The position numbers were made by a program, and so were the translations under genes. The notes beneath the pieces are model-generated. The model ran no database searches. It was given only the letters and a program-made list of their open reading frames with translations, and was not told where the DNA came from. Shown here in pieces: positions 10,298 to 20,178 of a stretch of DNA of 64,000 bases (the first letter of the stretch is position 1; each line of letters begins with the position of its first letter). The stretch is taken from positions 248,001 to 312,000 of the forward strand of contig WHUZ01000064.1 of the NCBI GenBank assembly GCA_015179045.1, in the 5' to 3' direction. This DNA is from Kalaharituber pfeilii. Its lineage: Eukaryota; Ascomycota; Pezizomycetes; Pezizales; Pezizaceae.

Positions 10298-10433
10298 TAA
10301 TTGTTACTATATTAGGTATTTACAGTTTATGAAACCTTGCACTGGCTAAGCATTTTAGCGAGCTGTCAAGAAAAACACTGGCATGATCTTGGCTCGTTTG
10401 AGCTCGAGCTGGCTCGGCTCGTGCCGCTCACTA

Positions 10434-11637
10434 GCGCGCACTTCTCACTACAGTACCTCTGAGCCGAGGATGATATTCTATCCACGGCTGATTGGGCGGA
10501 TAATGGCTCAATATCGATTTAGAGCAGCATGAAAAAGCAAGTACATAGCATATGCCTTATTTTTCACCTTGAATTAATAAATTGTCCATTCTACTACAGT
10601 AGCCGGATTTTATGCATCACAACTGGCTTGAAGCAAGAATTAAAAAATGTTGCCCCAGTTCCAAATCCCAATTCGTCATCTCTAGAATTCTAACTCTAAG
10701 AAAAAATGAAGAGATCATCGCTGGAACTGGAGCATTACCAGTACAGTTTATCTTATTGAACAAGATGGTGGTCAGCCTTACCGGTATTCCCCGGGTCGCA
10801 ATTCTGCCCCTATCCATGGCGCTTGGTGTTACCTCCATATGGAAACAACAGCATTCTAGTTCAACTACTTACAAGGTCATAGGAAAGTTGACAAAACTTA
10901 CACCTCATGAACCGACCGCCCCGCCCCCACCACCTCTTAGTCTTAGCCCCTTCGAGCCGCTGCTGCAGCATCTCACACCACCACTCCGCCGACCGCCTTT
11001 CAGTCGCGACCCCCCTCTTCGGCACCCGTGTCAGCCACACCTTAGCCTTTACAGGCCCCTTCAGAGATCCCCCTCCAACGGCCCCCTCCAGCCGCCTTTC
11101 TGCCACCACTTTAATGCGCTTTCTTTTCCTTTCTTTTTCTTTTTATATTTTTATATTTTATTTCCTTTCTCTGATGTATGCATTTTATATCTATGACGTC
11201 TTTGTAATGATTAATTGATGGTTAAAGTAGGGTTTAGGGTACACTGCGGTTGAGTGCACGAGAGCTCCAGGTCAACAATACAACGTCCGGGGAATACGGA
11301 AACGTAATACCCATGATGCTTGAGATAATATATTGGAGTTATTAGTATCCAGGAACTCGGTATGCCCTTGTGATATGGTATCGAGATGATAAAGTTTGTT
11401 GCTATAATTTTACCGGGGTTACTCTCGCATCTAAGGGTCGTATTATTATTAATTATACAGTGACATACTCTAAGTGCCCTGCATATGCATTATGGAAGCC
11501 TGCCCGAAGGCGTAACAAGAGGTCCCACACGGTTGCGATTACGAAACCACTTGAAGAAACCTATCGCCTAAGTTTTGCACCAATTCTATGCTAGAGCTCT
11601 CAATAGATCATGCCTGGGCTATTTGCTTCGCCCACTA
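10434..11637. other. start of the inverted-duplication arm; no supported gene
   Basis: From ~10905 this matches, inverted, 51384-52100. A 194-codon frame (10612-11196) is open but Pro- then Phe-rich and loses its match beyond ~10905; the corresponding frame in the other arm is not conserved. I do not call it a gene. Confidence 0.5.
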
Positions 11638-11649
11638 GCCTATCATCTG

Positions 11650-11717
11650 CCCTGCCTTGGCGAACAGCTGCACGCGGGGTCATGTGATATAAAAAAAAAA
11701 AAAAAAAAAAAAAAAAA
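11650..11717 (+). mobile_element. B-type micro-retroposon (shared by both inverted arms)
   Basis: Body ccctgccttggcgaacagct ... gcggggtcatgtgatat plus A-run. Target duplication gcctatcatctg at 11638-11649 and 11718-11729. The paralogue is at 51313-51371. Confidence 0.9.
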
Positions 11718-11808
11718 GCCTATCATCTGGTCAGTGTTCCCAACCGGCCAGGCCTGAAACCGCCTGGGGCGGCCCCGGCGGAGCTTCTGATGGCCTGGAC
11801 CGGCCTGA

Positions 11809-11972
11809 AACATGCAGGCCGATTCAGGCCATTCAGGCCATTCAGGCCGATTCATGCCATTCAGGCCGATTCAGGCCATTCAGGCCGATTCAGGCCATTC
11901 AGGCCGATTCAGGCCATTCAGGCCGATTCAGGCCATTCAGGCCGATTCAGGCCATTCAGGCCGGTTCAGGCA
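11809..11972. repeat. TTCAGGCC subterminal array
   Basis: Fifteen or so near-perfect copies of ttcaggcc spaced every 8-16 bp (cattcaggcc / gattcaggcc alternating). In hAT elements short subterminal repeats are transposase-binding sites, and this is the likely role here. The complementary phrase ggcctgaa recurs at the right end (13678-13735). Confidence 0.75.
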
Positions 11973-12660
11973 GACCAGTTTGCGCAAACACTACGAGCAC
12001 CACCAGTTTGAGCCTGTGTGCTAAGGTAGCTATTTCATTGAGGAGTTCGGTTCACTATGCTGTCCATTTTTTACTGTGTTCTGTATTCAGTGTTTTGTGT
12101 TCTCGTTCTGATCATCTAAGTACAGGTGGGCACCTGCGTAATCCCTCTCACACCATAGCGGAGTAAACTACATTCTCCTCCACTTTTCGCAGTCAATATC
12201 TTCTCAATTCCACTTTCTCAGTTTCGCATCTACAGTACCTAAACTTTGTAAAACTGTCTAAGGGCTATTCTGATAATCTTACACGTATAAGTACAGTCAC
12301 CAGATGACCTAGTGCTGGCTGTATTATAATGGAACTTACTCAATTCAGTCAATTATTACGTATATTACATTGTCTACAAATATAGATCTGTGGCTAAGGC
12401 AGTTCTTCAGCTGCTAATTGGTTGTAGTCATTCAAGAGTATACGCTGATCTTGATGATCAAAGGCCAAAATTCAGTTACTGATTGGTTGATGCTATTCAG
12501 GCTGTTTCAGACGGTCCAGACGGTCCAGGCGGTCCAGACCATTTAGGTATACTTTTTTAGTATTTAAACCCCGACAAATATCCATGCGTAGGGACTGCGG
12601 TCACATACCCGGGCTATTCATCTCACCACCTATTATTCTTTCAAATTGAGGTCACATATC

Positions 12661-12720
12661 ACCCTGCCATGGCCACGTGCTACAAGCGAGGTTATGTGAT
12701 TTAAAAAAAAAAAAAAAAAA
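12661..12720 (+). mobile_element. B-type micro-retroposon, LINE-like loop variant
   Basis: accctgccatggccacgtgc ... gaggttatgtgattt plus A-run. Duplication gaggtcacatatc at 12648-12660 and 12721-12733. Unlike most B micro-copies its loop is ccacgtgc, as in LINE1 and LINE3, so it may be a direct LINE1-type product. Inserted in the hAT element. Confidence 0.88.
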
Positions 12721-14231
12721 GAGGTCACATATCGCGCGTATTTATTCACCACCTATTATTCTTTCCGCGTGTGTTCTCGGGGGTAGGGGAAAATACTCAG
12801 AAGCGCTATGCATGCATTAATGTGCGCCACCAGACAGGGGGTCAAAAGTGACTTCAAGTAGGTATGACTTTTTGTCGAAAAGTCTTCACCAACAAAAGTA
12901 CGACACACGTATTTTTTTAATTGCATTCAAGTCAACAAAGCATTGCATAATATGCATAACTACAACCTGGCTGCCCAAACGCGAAGCCAATCTAGCATAC
13001 TTCTAACTATTGGTATGAGGCATTCTTTTATTCTTTTATCCCACTCCTGAGGCTTTTCCACTTCAATTGCGCATTTGTTGTGTACATTAATAATTCAGAT
13101 GTGCTCAACTAGAGTAGTTTCTCAATTGTGAATTTTATACCGAAATTTTGCGTGCCGAGCTCGGGTTTCCATTTCGCTATTGTATGAGGCTTCAGTGGGC
13201 GATTCGACACTGCGATTGGGAAAAATGAGTTGTGCTGGCTGATTGGAAACAAACATTGAAGCGTGTAACTTTGCGAAGCGTGTAGGAATCCTGTAGATAA
13301 CAAGTGCTGTATTACATAATAAACAGCTGACCTGCCCTAGCAACGATCCCTGTCACAATGTATGCAACTTTTCGCGCTTCTGAAGACTTACCCTTGATAC
13401 TGAGTTCATTTCGCCCAGCTATTACTTTTTCAAATTTAGGTCACATATCGCGTCCATTTATTTACAACTATTATTCTTTCTATGTGTATTTATTTCGCAG
13501 TCTATTATTCTCTCCGATTGAGGTCAAATATCGCATGAGTTTATTTCACCATCTGCCATTCTTTCCAGGTGTATTTATTTCGCCACCTATTATTCTTTCA
13601 GATATTGCGTGTATTTATTTCACTATCTTTTATTCTCTCATGTATATAGCGACATTATTTTCACTCTTTGTTCTGGACTGGCCTGAATGGCCTGGACCGG
13701 CCTGGGCCCGCCTGGACGGCCTGGACCGGCCTGAAAGATCAGGCCAGGCCCAGGCCTAGATTTTCACGGTCCAGGCCGGCCCGTTGGAAACACTGCATCT
13801 GGTGTTTGCTATGCGCTGCTAGTGACCATGCCGTCAGTCGTTGTATTACACCTCCGCACGTGCCCGACCTGTACCTCATTGTCTTTACCGTGCCGTAGCG
13901 ATCGATTAACCAGGCAGAATCGTCACTAGCATACTTTCGGGTTGATCAACACGGCAATATCCTCCTTCGGGTAGACCATGACAGAACCGGGCCTGAAGAC
14001 ACACATGTAGAGTAACCACATTCACCTGAGGGTCTGAGGGCTGAACACTGTGCAGGAGCATACGGGATACACAGAGTCAATTAAAAACGCCTTCTGCTTC
14101 ATGGCCCCAAAAGTTCCAGTTTTCACGGCCTAACGGAAATATGCACTTTCCATATTCTACCTTTTCATGACCAATCCATAACGTATTGTGACAAACAGGC
14201 TGTTCTCACGTTCCTGCTCTAGAACAACACA

Positions 14232-15805
14232 TCAAAACACACTGACCCTGCCTGTGTCATCCAGTCATAATCATTCTTCTCAACAAACGAACAATACCAG
14301 TTACGTGCTGGTATGTCCATGCATACTGCACAACCACTCCCGTCTCATTTGCCACCCTCGCGATGTCCTTTGACGGGTCCATGCTGTACCATGTCGGAAC
14401 ATCTGGGTCCTGCCATCTCGCCAATCCGATACAAACACCACCTTCTCAAGCCTGCCCTTGCCACCGAACGTGCCCTTGCCCCTCTCCCGCATGTACTGCC
14501 CCACGATGTTCGCAGCCTGCTCTAGCTCCCACCAACACCCATCCAGCGGCTTGAGCTCGTCAACAAGTCTCAGAACCTCTAGCCCATCCGGGAGCGCCTG
14601 GGATAAACTCATTCCGCTCTCATTATTGAGGCCCAGCAAAAGACTCAAGTTGGTGGTCAGGTCCCGCAGCTTGGTGAATCCCGACAGCGAGAGAGCCCGA
14701 GCATCGCCCCTGAAGCCACATTCAGTCCCTAGTATCATCGTGCTTAGGTCCAATGAGCCAAACATGAAAGTGCGGAGGGTAAGCGTTGTCAAGGTATCCT
14801 TGACGTGGCTGAGTGCGGAGCCGAGAACGAAGTAATCAACCCACCGGTGCTCGGTGATAAGGATGTTTCGGAGGTGAGTGTAACAGAGTGTGGATAGGTT
14901 TGGTGTGCAGGCTAGCAATGATTTCAGGGTTGGAAGGTGCGCATTGGTAAGTGATAAATGCTTAACGGTTTCTGAGTTTGGGATAGTGTAGAGTGCCTCG
15001 TCCCAAATGAGAGGGCCTTTATCTAAGGCCGACAGTTCTAGGTCTTCTAGGCCAGAATGGAAAAGGAATGGGACTGCAAAATCTTTCAGGTCGCAGTCAT
15101 AATCCTGCAATTGCCTTGGGTTCGGGTACCGGGTTGCCTTTATCACGGCCTTCTTCAGGAACGGGAATGCTTGGCCGTGCACTTGGATGTTCGACAAACT
15201 TAGGGAGCAGGATCCCTGGGAAGGCTCAAGAAGATGCGACAGCATCTTCCACATACATTCAGGCTGCGTCCGCCCACCCCCATAGTCCAGCGTCACATGG
15301 TCCAGCGTCAACCTGAGCTCGCGAAGACCGCCGCCGGCTTGTGCACCCTCCCTATTCGAAATCGCCACAAGAAGCAATATCACCGCGGCGCTCGCGTCCA
15401 GTGACCCCTTTCTCAGTTTCTCAATCCACCACTCGGCATCTAATCCCTCCTTCACTAGCAACCTCCGCAATCTTTTGACTTCGGACTTGATGAATATCTT
15501 GGACTCTCCCGCTGTGATCCCAGCGCCTGGATCCTCTAGGTTCCATCGCACTAGCTCGAGATGACGTATGTACCGGGCTAGAGAGGGACAGTTGACAAGA
15601 GAACGGAGAAGATAATTCAGCGGACGGTGGAAGTGGTCGAGCCGCGGGTCAGACCAGGTGAAGGAGATGGTATGGTAGAGATGCGGGAGCGCAAGGCTGC
15701 GGAGGAACTTGTTGGTGTTGCAGACAGCGAGCAGGGTACTGCGGGGGAGGGGGGGTGTCGAGCTAAGGATTTCTGAGATGAGTTCGGGTGGGAGGAAAGG
15801 GCCAT
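14232..15805 (-). pseudogene. F-box/LRR protein, frameshifted copy
   Basis: This is the inverted paralogue of the intact gene at 49293-50870. Two 1-nt losses break it. One lies just after the ATG (atggccctttcc here, atggcccctttcc in the intact copy). One lies near 14426 (ggattggcgagatgg against ggattgggagagatgg), which replaces the last ~65 residues by an unrelated tail. A 508-codon frame survives (14301-15827) because an upstream ATG re-enters the frame, so a chimeric product is conceivable. F-box region near the N-terminus, leucine-rich segments after it. Confidence 0.85.
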
Positions 15806-16541
15806 GGTGTATTTGTAGGGTGAGCACTGGGAGGAAATGCCGTTATAGCGGGAGGAGAATGGGGATGAGGTTGTGGGGAAGTATGTGTCAAGGCGAGATA
15901 GACCGTACGCCTTCCCGCTGCCGATTCCGATGTCGAGATGCTGTTTGACCTGCTGGAAAAAGGCAAAGCTTGCATTGAAATCAGTATTCTAGTGACATTT
16001 CTCCGCAGCCAAGTTTGCCGACTCACCACGTTGCTTCTTGGGTAAATTGAATTTTTCTCCCACTCTAAACGAAAAACAATAAACCTCCGAGTATCCGCGG
16101 GAATTGGAGTTGCAAGTGGTCGTCGCAGGTGACGTGAAAGCTCAATTGGTCCGTAATACCAATAGTGGCAAAAAGCGCACTGTTTTCCTTCGAATTTTCT
16201 TGCTGTCTCTTTTGGCTGGTGGAGCGAATCCGAATTATGGTATTTGTTGATGTAGTACGTGGGGGGGTTTCTTGGACGTGGTAGTCGGATATATAATTTG
16301 AGCGTCAGCAATCAACGCTTGCGAGACTAGACCCCTTATGACTATGTTTATTTATAGTGTTGCATGGCAGCATGACTAAGCTCCTAACCTAGCCGCTATG
16401 CAGGGGCAATCTCATGCCAAGTCCTGCGTCATGCTCAGCGCCTGCCTCAGACAAATGCAGGGAATGTTTTTTTTTGCTGACAATCGAAATAGGTATCCCC
16501 AGCTAACCTGCATGTCTGACCCGCGTCTATGAATACGGTTC
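15806..16541. other. upstream region of the F-box pseudogene
   Basis: Mirrors 48570-49290. Carries the complement of the candidate intron (donor gtgagt, acceptor ccag) seen upstream of the intact copy. No separate gene supported. Confidence 0.5.
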
Positions 16542-16555
16542 ATCGCTAATCAGTC

Positions 16556-16959
16556 CACCGACAACTACTTTCAGAGAACGAGCGCTTGGAGGAACGCCAA
16601 CTTCCCAGCGCACTCAGAACTCAAAATTACATTAGAGCGAAGCTCGGGACCGCCCGAGAAAGAATATCGACTTTATTTCTCAGAATTCAGAGGTTACGGA
16701 CTCGTTTCGTTCAGGTCAAGGTTTCAGAGTTTTTCTGAGTTCCTCCCATACAAATCGCGACAAGCGAGGCACTCGTGCCCTGGCACACCCGCTTGGCACT
16801 GAGCTAGCGAACGGGGACCTAGAAGAAACAAGGGCAGAAAAGTGGACCACCTTCAATTTTGGGAATAGCGCCGAAGCTAGTCCCAAAGCGGCGACACCCA
16901 GTTAAGGGTAGACACAAGGAAGGCAGGAGAAGGCGGTAAGAGAGGAGGTAAATAGGAAA
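16556..16959 (+). promoter_or_regulatory. LINE1 5' UTR / presumed internal promoter
   Basis: 404 bp between the 5' target-site junction and the ORF1 ATG. LINEs of this kind carry an internal promoter here; no specific element is recognised. Begins caccgacaactactttcaga. Confidence 0.5.
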
Positions 16960-19900
16960 ATGTCGGTGGAAGAAGACACTTCCAAGATGGAATTCTTGGG
17001 ACCAGTAGGAGATGGATGGATGGGGGAGGTGTATGTGATTGACAGGAACAAGGTATGGTGTGTGGATGAGATCCACACATGGGAAAGGAAGGATTGGTGG
17101 TTGGCAAGGGTAGGGGAGGCAGGGGATATGAGTACAGTAAAAGAAAGGGTAGAAAGGGCATTGAAAAAGGGCGGAGAGTACGATGGGCAGCTAGATATGA
17201 TCGAGAAGTTGAGAAAGGATGCCATCGCAGTGGCTCAAAGAAGGGGGGTACCGGAGGTGATGTGGGTAGAAACTGGAGGTTTGACCGGGGTCGGAGAAGT
17301 AGCAGCGGTAGTCAGACACTGGAGTGCGGATGCAGCGATATTTAGAAAGTACGAGGAGGGGAAGGACGGGATTGTGATTGTGAAGGAGAAAGAAGCCATG
17401 GAGAATGCCACCAGGGAATGCATTACGGTGAAGAAGGGACCTATAGTGGTTTTCAAGAAACAGCAAGTCACCCCAAGGACGACGAGAGTAATGATGAGCT
17501 GGGGAAGGAGGGAAGGGACAGAAAGAGAAAGAAGTGCCTCTCCATGTGAGGGAAGAAGCAGAAGAAGTCAGGGGAGGAGGAGAGAGATCAAGGAGATAGG
17601 AGACTCACAGCCGAATCTTGAGCCGACAGCTCCGATCTTACCGACAGTGCAGGAAGAAGAGAGAGGAGAGGTGGAGAGAAGGGACTCGGAGCAGGAGGGG
17701 GAGACCGAGGGAGGAGTTGATGAAGAGATGGAGGAGGGCGGAGAGGAGGGAGGAGAGGAGGAGGAGAATGAAGAAGAAAGCGAGGAAGAGGAGCAGGGGC
17801 AGGGGCTAGGTAAGGAGGGAAAGACAGTGTTAGCACTAGTGCATGCAGCGCAAGTGCTGGTCAAGAAGGAGGAGGTGCTGAAAGAAAAGGGAAAGAAGGG
17901 GGAGGCGAAGGCAGTGGAGGCAACACGGCAGCGGGTAGCAGCCGTTTTGGGAACGACGATATTTGAGAAGGGATGGAAAGAGTTGAGGAAGAGAATGGAG
18001 GAGGGGGAGAAGGGGATGGGGTATACGAGGAGGTGGGAGACAACAGGGGAGGAGGTGAAGAGGTGGAAGGAGGAGGCGAGAGAGGCATGGAGGCAGAAGA
18101 GAAGGGCGAAGGAAACGGAGATGGAGGAGAGAATGACAGCTCTGGAGGGGATGGTGAGAGAGATGCATGTAGCGATGGGGCTGGCCTCAGGGAAGGAGGA
18201 GAGGTGGCTAGAAAAAGAAAAGAAGAAGAGAGAGGAGGAAAAGGCAGAGGAGGAGAAGAGGAGGAAGAGGGAAGCAGAAATCCGGGAAATCCGGAAGTGG
18301 CAGGAAGAGACAGAGAAGAAAAAGAAGAGGGAGGAGGAGAGGCGCAAAAAGGCGGAAGAGGAAAGCCAGAGGAAGATTGCAGAAGAAAGAAGGGCAACGG
18401 TGAAGAGGGCGGAGGTTTTGAAGGAGGTGGCGGAGGTGATGGAGAGGCCCGGAAGCTCACAAGTGAAGGTGGCAGCTCTAGAGGAGAAAGAGAAGAAGTT
18501 GAAGGAAGAGGCGGTGAGGGCAGCAATGGAGGCGGAAAAGAGGATTGAAGGGGAGGACTGGACAATAGTGAGGGGGAGGAGGTTGTGGAAGAGAACTTTG
18601 AGGACAGTGCATAAAGCGGCGGTACCGTTCGGAAAGGAGGGTGTGGAGGAGAGAAATATTTTGATGAAGAGGTGTGAGTCATTGTGGGAGACAACAGCGA
18701 AAGAGGAAGGCGAGAGAGGGTGGAGGGTGACGCGAGTGGAGAGGAACTCGGCGGCTTCCAAGTTCGAGAGGACTTGGTTCTTAGTAGACATCGGAGAGAA
18801 GGAGAGCCAGAAGGAGGTGATGGAGAAGTTCGCGGCATGGATGCGCCTGATTTTTGGAGAGGATCTCGTGAGAGTGGAGGTCCACAACAAGGATGCGGTC
18901 CCTCTGGTAATGAAGGGGGCTGACTATGAGGAGGGAAGGGAGGATGTGGAGGTGATGAGGAAGAAGTTGAAGGAGGAAAACCCAGACATCAAGTTCGGGT
19001 CCAGGCCACCAGTGCGCTTCGGTGCAGTACCATCCATGGGGAAACCGCGAGTTTCTCAGCTCAAGTTCGAGGTGGTGGATGCGGATGAGGCAGTGAAGGT
19101 GTTGAAGAAGGGTTTGGTGTGGAGGGGGCAGAAGAGAGTGGTAGAAAGATATAGGCCAGGGGGGCACATGCAGGCGGAGGTGCGGGTGAGTTACGCCAAC
19201 ATGGCGGCCAACATGGTGGCAACAACGGGGGTAGGAGGGCAGCAGCAGCAGCAGGGGCAACAGCAGCAGCAGCAGCAGCAGACGTGGAAGGGAGGGGTGG
19301 GGTATAATGTGTACTCGAGGGGACAAGTCATTCCTCCGGGAATGGGTTTTGGACCACTGGGTGCAGGTCAGCAAGTGCAGGTAATAGGGACGCAGTTGGG
19401 CAGCCAGGGAAGCCAGGGGACGGGTTGCTTCAAGTGCGGAAAGAAGGGGCATCTGGCGCGGGAATGCAGGTTCGAGAAAGGCCAGATGGCATGTTATGCG
19501 TGTGGCAGGTGGGGCCACATCGCAAGAATCTGTCCGGAGCGACCAAAACCGGTTACTCCAAATCAGAGTCAGAAGAGGGGGAGAGTGGAGGAGACCCCAA
19601 TGAAGAAGAAGCAAGAGGAGTCAAGCAAGGCGGCAAAGGTAGGGGAGACGAAGGGGAAGGAGAAGGCGGTGGAGACCGATAAGATGAGGACCGGAGTGAA
19701 GGTCTCGGGAGTTCTGTCGGAAGACTGGGACGAGAAGGGGAAGCTGCTGGAGCTGGAGGGCTTCCTCAAGGCAAGAAAAGGGGAGAGAGAATGGAGATCG
19801 ATGAGAGAGACGATATGGAGGGGTCAAGGCACCGACCGCGAGTGGTGCTGGGAGATTTGTTTGGAGATATGGACCTGCCGGGAGATGGATGGGAGGCAGA

Positions 19901-20178
19901 GAGCAGCGGGGTACCGAGAGCCTTATGGTGAAAGTGGGGTACCTAAACGTCGGGGGGTCGTCCGTGGTAGGACATGTGTGGAGGGAGAATATCTTCAAGG
20001 AGGGTTGGGAGTTAGGTTTCGAGGGAGAAGTTTGGAAGAGAAAGGAGGAGTCCGGGTGGAAGACAGGATCGCATCCAGCCCTGAGGAGGGTGGGGAGGTG
20101 GGGGCAGGAACGCGAGTAGTAGGATGGGAGAGAAGCAGTAAGAGGAGTGCGAGGGGAGGAGGGGGGGAGAGAATGTAG
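16960..20178 (+). CDS. LINE1 ORF1, gag-like RNA-binding protein
   Basis: 1072 codons. It would coat LINE RNA in the cytoplasm and nucleus. Residues ~220-290 are Glu-rich; ~360-540 form a long Lys/Glu coiled coil; ~545-740 look like a globular nucleic-acid-binding region; a Gln tract from CAG repeats follows at ~760-775. Two CCHC zinc knuckles follow: CFKCGKKGHLAREC from residue 823 and CYACGRWGHIARIC from residue 845. The last ~100 codons (from ~19850) overlap the ORF2 start in another frame and lack any recognisable domain; the native ORF1 end was probably nearer 19850, the present stop reflecting a frame change. The ATG at 16960 follows the 5' UTR and is preceded by a purine-rich leader. 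Confidence 0.88.
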   Translation: MSVEEDTSKMEFLGPVGDGWMGEVYVIDRNKVWCVDEIHTWERKDWWLARVGEAGDMSTVKERVERALKKGGEYDGQLDMIEKLRKDAIAVAQRRGVPEVMWVETGGLTGVGEVAAVVRHWSADAAIFRKYEEGKDGIVIVKEKEAMENATRECITVKKGPIVVFKKQQVTPRTTRVMMSWGRREGTERERSASPCEGRSRRSQGRRREIKEIGDSQPNLEPTAPILPTVQEEERGEVERRDSEQEGETEGGVDEEMEEGGEEGGEEEENEEESEEEEQGQGLGKEGKTVLALVHAAQVLVKKEEVLKEKGKKGEAKAVEATRQRVAAVLGTTIFEKGWKELRKRMEEGEKGMGYTRRWETTGEEVKRWKEEAREAWRQKRRAKETEMEERMTALEGMVREMHVAMGLASGKEERWLEKEKKKREEEKAEEEKRRKREAEIREIRKWQEETEKKKKREEERRKKAEEESQRKIAEERRATVKRAEVLKEVAEVMERPGSSQVKVAALEEKEKKLKEEAVRAAMEAEKRIEGEDWTIVRGRRLWKRTLRTVHKAAVPFGKEGVEERNILMKRCESLWETTAKEEGERGWRVTRVERNSAASKFERTWFLVDIGEKESQKEVMEKFAAWMRLIFGEDLVRVEVHNKDAVPLVMKGADYEEGREDVEVMRKKLKEENPDIKFGSRPPVRFGAVPSMGKPRVSQLKFEVVDADEAVKVLKKGLVWRGQKRVVERYRPGGHMQAEVRVSYANMAANMVATTGVGGQQQQQGQQQQQQQQTWKGGVGYNVYSRGQVIPPGMGFGPLGAGQQVQVIGTQLGSQGSQGTGCFKCGKKGHLARECRFEKGQMACYACGRWGHIARICPERPKPVTPNQSQKRGRVEETPMKKKQEESSKAAKVGETKGKEKAVETDKMRTGVKVSGVLSEDWDEKGKLLELEGFLKARKGEREWRSMRETIWRGQGTDREWCWEICLEIWTCREMDGRQRAAGYREPYGESGVPKRRGVVRGRTCVEGEYLQGGLGVRFRGRSLEEKGGVRVEDRIASSPEEGGEVGAGTRVVGWERSSKRSARGGGGERM

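Larger units (their letters stand above)
9371..10431. mobile_element. Tc1/mariner-like MITE (GTGAGCGG family) carrying a nested element
   Basis: TIRs gtgagcggcacgagct and its complement (gagccgagccagctcgag also mirrors internally). The right flank is TA (10432-10433); the left flank is tg, a probable mutated TA. A second member at 34481-35690 has clean TA on both sides. Without the nested element at 9526-10297 it would be ~290 bp. No coding capacity of its own here. Confidence 0.75.
11732..13795. mobile_element. hAT-type non-autonomous element, 2.06 kb
   Basis: Termini cagtgttcccaaccggcc and, complemented, cagtgtttccaacgggcc. The 8-bp duplication catctggt is at 11724-11731 and 13796-13803. 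The other arm has the empty site (caaacaccagatgatag at 51294-51310). Both ends carry arrays of (a)ttcaggcc. The interior repeats 'cacctattattctttc' phrases and holds a B-type insertion; no transposase is visible. Confidence 0.92.

Noticed and set aside
10612..11196. 194-codon frame
   Set aside because: No recognisable domain; it crosses the edge of the inverted duplication and the mirrored part is not conserved in frame.
11809..11972. CRISPR-like regular repeats
   Set aside because: Units are 8-10 bp with no unique spacers, lie at the ends of a hAT element with an 8-bp duplication, and the genome is eukaryotic.
17568..18890. 440-codon minus-strand frame (Ser/Pro/Leu-rich)
   Set aside because: It is antisense to LINE1 ORF1. 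Strong purine bias on the sense strand removes stop codons from the antisense strand. No domain or start context.
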